Source: Pandoraea pulmonicola
Lineage (GTDB): Bacteria; Pseudomonadota; Gammaproteobacteria; Burkholderiales; Burkholderiaceae
NCBI RefSeq assembly: GCF_000815105.2
Contig: NZ_CP010310.2
Coordinates: forward strand, 682,001-746,000
Reading direction: 5' to 3'
Length of the DNA stretch: 64,000 nucleotides
The position numbers and the translations under genes were made by a program. Below, one piece after another: positions 62,840-64,000 of this stretch (within the stretch, counting starts at the first letter, position 1; each line of letters starts with the position of its first letter). The notes under the pieces are model-generated. The model was not told the origin of the DNA and did no database searches. It saw only the letters and a list, made by a program, of their open reading frames with translations.

Positions 62840-63201
62840 GTGAAATATGTCAGAACCACATTGCTGTCGGCATGCCTGCTATCGTCTCTTGCTGGCTGTG
62901 TTGTCTCCGTTGCTCCAGGCGAAGGTGTGCAAAAGATTGCGGACGCCACCCAGGAATCGCTGCAAAAGCAGTTTGTCACAGGTGTCGCCACTCGGGACGA
63001 CGTTGCCGCGCAACTGGGTGCGCCGTCGACCAAGACAGTGGCAGGCAATTATGAAATATGGAACTACCAATACGTCAAGCGCGCTGCTGTTGGGATCGTT
63101 TTGTCGGAGTCTCGGTCGGGACGACGAAGAACGTGACCTTCTATTTTGACAACGCAAGCGGCATCCTGCGGAAGCTTGAATTCGAAACCCATCAGGGCTG
63201 A
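62840..63201 (+). pseudogene. Frameshifted SmpA/BamE-like lipoprotein
   Basis: From a GTG at 62840 (after GGAG) a lipoprotein starts with signal YVRTTLLSACLLSSLAGC. It continues as a BamE/SmpA-type beta domain (VTGVATRDDVAAQLGAPSTK, NYEIWNYQYVKRAA). Near 63098-63108, at a GTTTTG run, the frame is lost and stops at 63134-63136. The -1 frame continues the domain perfectly as FVGVSVGTTKNVTFYFDNAS and GILRKLEFETHQG to TGA 63199-63201. So a single-base deletion, or a sequencing error in the T-run, has broken the gene. BamE-like small lipoproteins of this kind are often annotated as OmlA-type. Confidence 0.65.
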
Positions 63202-63217
63202 CCTTACCTACGTCCCC

Positions 63218-64000
63218 TCACCCCTCCCCATGAAACCGAGCCAACAACTCCAGAAACAGATCAAGCGCTCGAGTTCTCGGCCGTGACGCCTCGGTAATCG
63301 CACTGATCGCATTCTCATATTCCGGGCCGGACGGCACTCTGACCAGTGCATGACGTTTCGCGAACGACGCCGCGTAGTACTGCGGCAGCAACCCGACGTA
63401 GTGTCCCGACAGCACCAGCATCGCAACCGCTTCCAATCCCGATGCCGCTGGCCCTCGCGTCAGACCCAGCGAATTCAGCGCCTCATGCACGAACGGTTGC
63501 GTCCGGTACACGAGTGGTAATTCCGCCGCATCCTTCAACCGATGCCGCGCCACATACAGTTGATGACGTTCGATGAACAACGGCTGATAGCGAAACCCGG
63601 CCTCTCGTCGGTACATCCCGCGAATGGCGATCTCCACCCGTCGCTCGCGCAGCGCGAGATCCAGTTCGTTGAACGTCATCACCGTGAGCTCGACCTTCAC
63701 GTCCGGCGCCTGCACCTTCAATTCCGCCAGCGCCTCCGGGATGTGACATCCCACGTCCGACACGATGTGCTCCACCATGCCGATGGAGAGCATTCCCGAG
63801 AGCACGCCGCGCACTGCATCGATCTCCGGCCGTATCCGCTCCAGCGACTTCAACGCATCGCGCGCCAACTCCAACGCGACCTTGCCCGCATGCGTCAGCA
63901 CAAACCCTGACGGTCCGCGCTCGCACAACCTCGCGCCCAACGTTTCCTCGACCTCCCGGATGTGTCGGCTGATCGAGGCCTTCGACATGTTCAACTGCTT
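63218..64000 (-). CDS. LysR-type regulator (5' end outside window)
   Basis: The visible 261 residues include the recognition helix region KQLNMSKASISRHIREVEETLG and a full effector domain (MLSIGMVEHIVSDVGCHIPEAL, HHYV-like GHYVGLLPQYYAASF). The start codon lies beyond the right edge. ASISRHIREVE is typical LysR. The converging pseudogene ends 16 bases away. Its target is not in view. Confidence 0.85.
   Translation of the reverse strand, partial: KQLNMSKASISRHIREVEETLGARLCERGPSGFVLTHAGKVALELARDALKSLERIRPEIDAVRGVLSGMLSIGMVEHIVSDVGCHIPEALAELKVQAPDVKVELTVMTFNELDLALRERRVEIAIRGMYRREAGFRYQPLFIERHQLYVARHRLKDAAELPLVYRTQPFVHEALNSLGLTRGPAASGLEAVAMLVLSGHYVGLLPQYYAASFAKRHALVRVPSGPEYENAISAITEASRPRTRALDLFLELLARFHGEG

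Overview
The window is high-GC DNA whose gene content fits a free-living or opportunistic member of the Burkholderiales. Catabolic clusters lie next to divergent LysR or GntR regulators, with AAHS-type aromatic-acid transporters, a Gram-negative porin and a large two-partner-secretion (CdiA/FhaB-like) locus. My best guess is Pandoraea or a close relative, inferred from gene content only. About 58.7-63.2 kb is clearly more AT-rich and looks horizontally acquired.

Layout. (1) 1-2.5 kb: the end of a probable LysR gene, then a GntR/FCD regulator divergent from a 2-hydroxymuconic-semialdehyde-dehydrogenase-like ALDH. (2) 2.7-7.8 kb: a lysine/2-aminoadipate catabolic block: a class I aminotransferase, an ALDH7 (AmaB-like), a DUF1338 2-oxoadipate dioxygenase (HglS-like) and a divergent LysR regulator. 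(3) 7.8-12.3 kb: a YitT membrane protein, ilvE, a small membrane protein, a YfcF-like GST and a LysR regulator. (4) 12.4-17.9 kb: an aromatic ring-cleavage cluster: LysR, extradiol dioxygenase, a class II aldolase-fold protein without zinc histidines, an AAHS transporter and a porin. (5) 18-20.4 kb: an aldo/keto reductase and a divergent AraC regulator with four shared boxes between them. (6) 20.6-23.9 kb: a stand-alone LigD polymerase domain, two small unknowns and a 2-hydroxyacid dehydrogenase. (7) 24-30.5 kb: a complete 3-hydroxybenzoate/gentisate pathway with transporter, LysR regulator, promoter and operator. (8) 30.6-34.8 kb: an isolated ruvA, a HypT-like LysR, a MerR regulator with a doubled effector domain, and an alpha-ketoglutarate permease-like transporter. 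(9) 35.2-48.6 kb: a hydroxyacid dehydrogenase/GntR pair converging on a ten-gene minus-strand run. That run has a DppABC/D-type importer interleaved with a DUF2817 (M14-like) hydrolase, glyoxalase-fold protein, quinone-oxidoreductase-like MDR, hotdog thioesterase, AMP-forming CoA ligase and SDR. (10) 48.7-63.2 kb: an FhaC/ShlB transporter, a 2741-residue CdiA/FhaB-like exoprotein with a type-50 polymorphic toxin tip and its probable immunity gene, then a graveyard of orphan toxin tails and immunity genes and several small secreted proteins. (11) A LysR gene runs off the right end.

How they work together. The gentisate block needs nothing else to take 3-hydroxybenzoate to fumarate and pyruvate. 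The 2-aminoadipate block takes aminoadipate semialdehyde to 2-hydroxyglutarate. The ring-cleavage cluster (4) and the ALDH in (1) could together form a 2,3-dihydroxybenzoate-type meta pathway. The long operon in (9) looks like uptake, hydrolysis and CoA-dependent processing of an unidentified conjugated carboxylate. It is the best candidate here for an undescribed metabolic system. The contact-dependent-inhibition locus is the best candidate for an interbacterial antagonism system.
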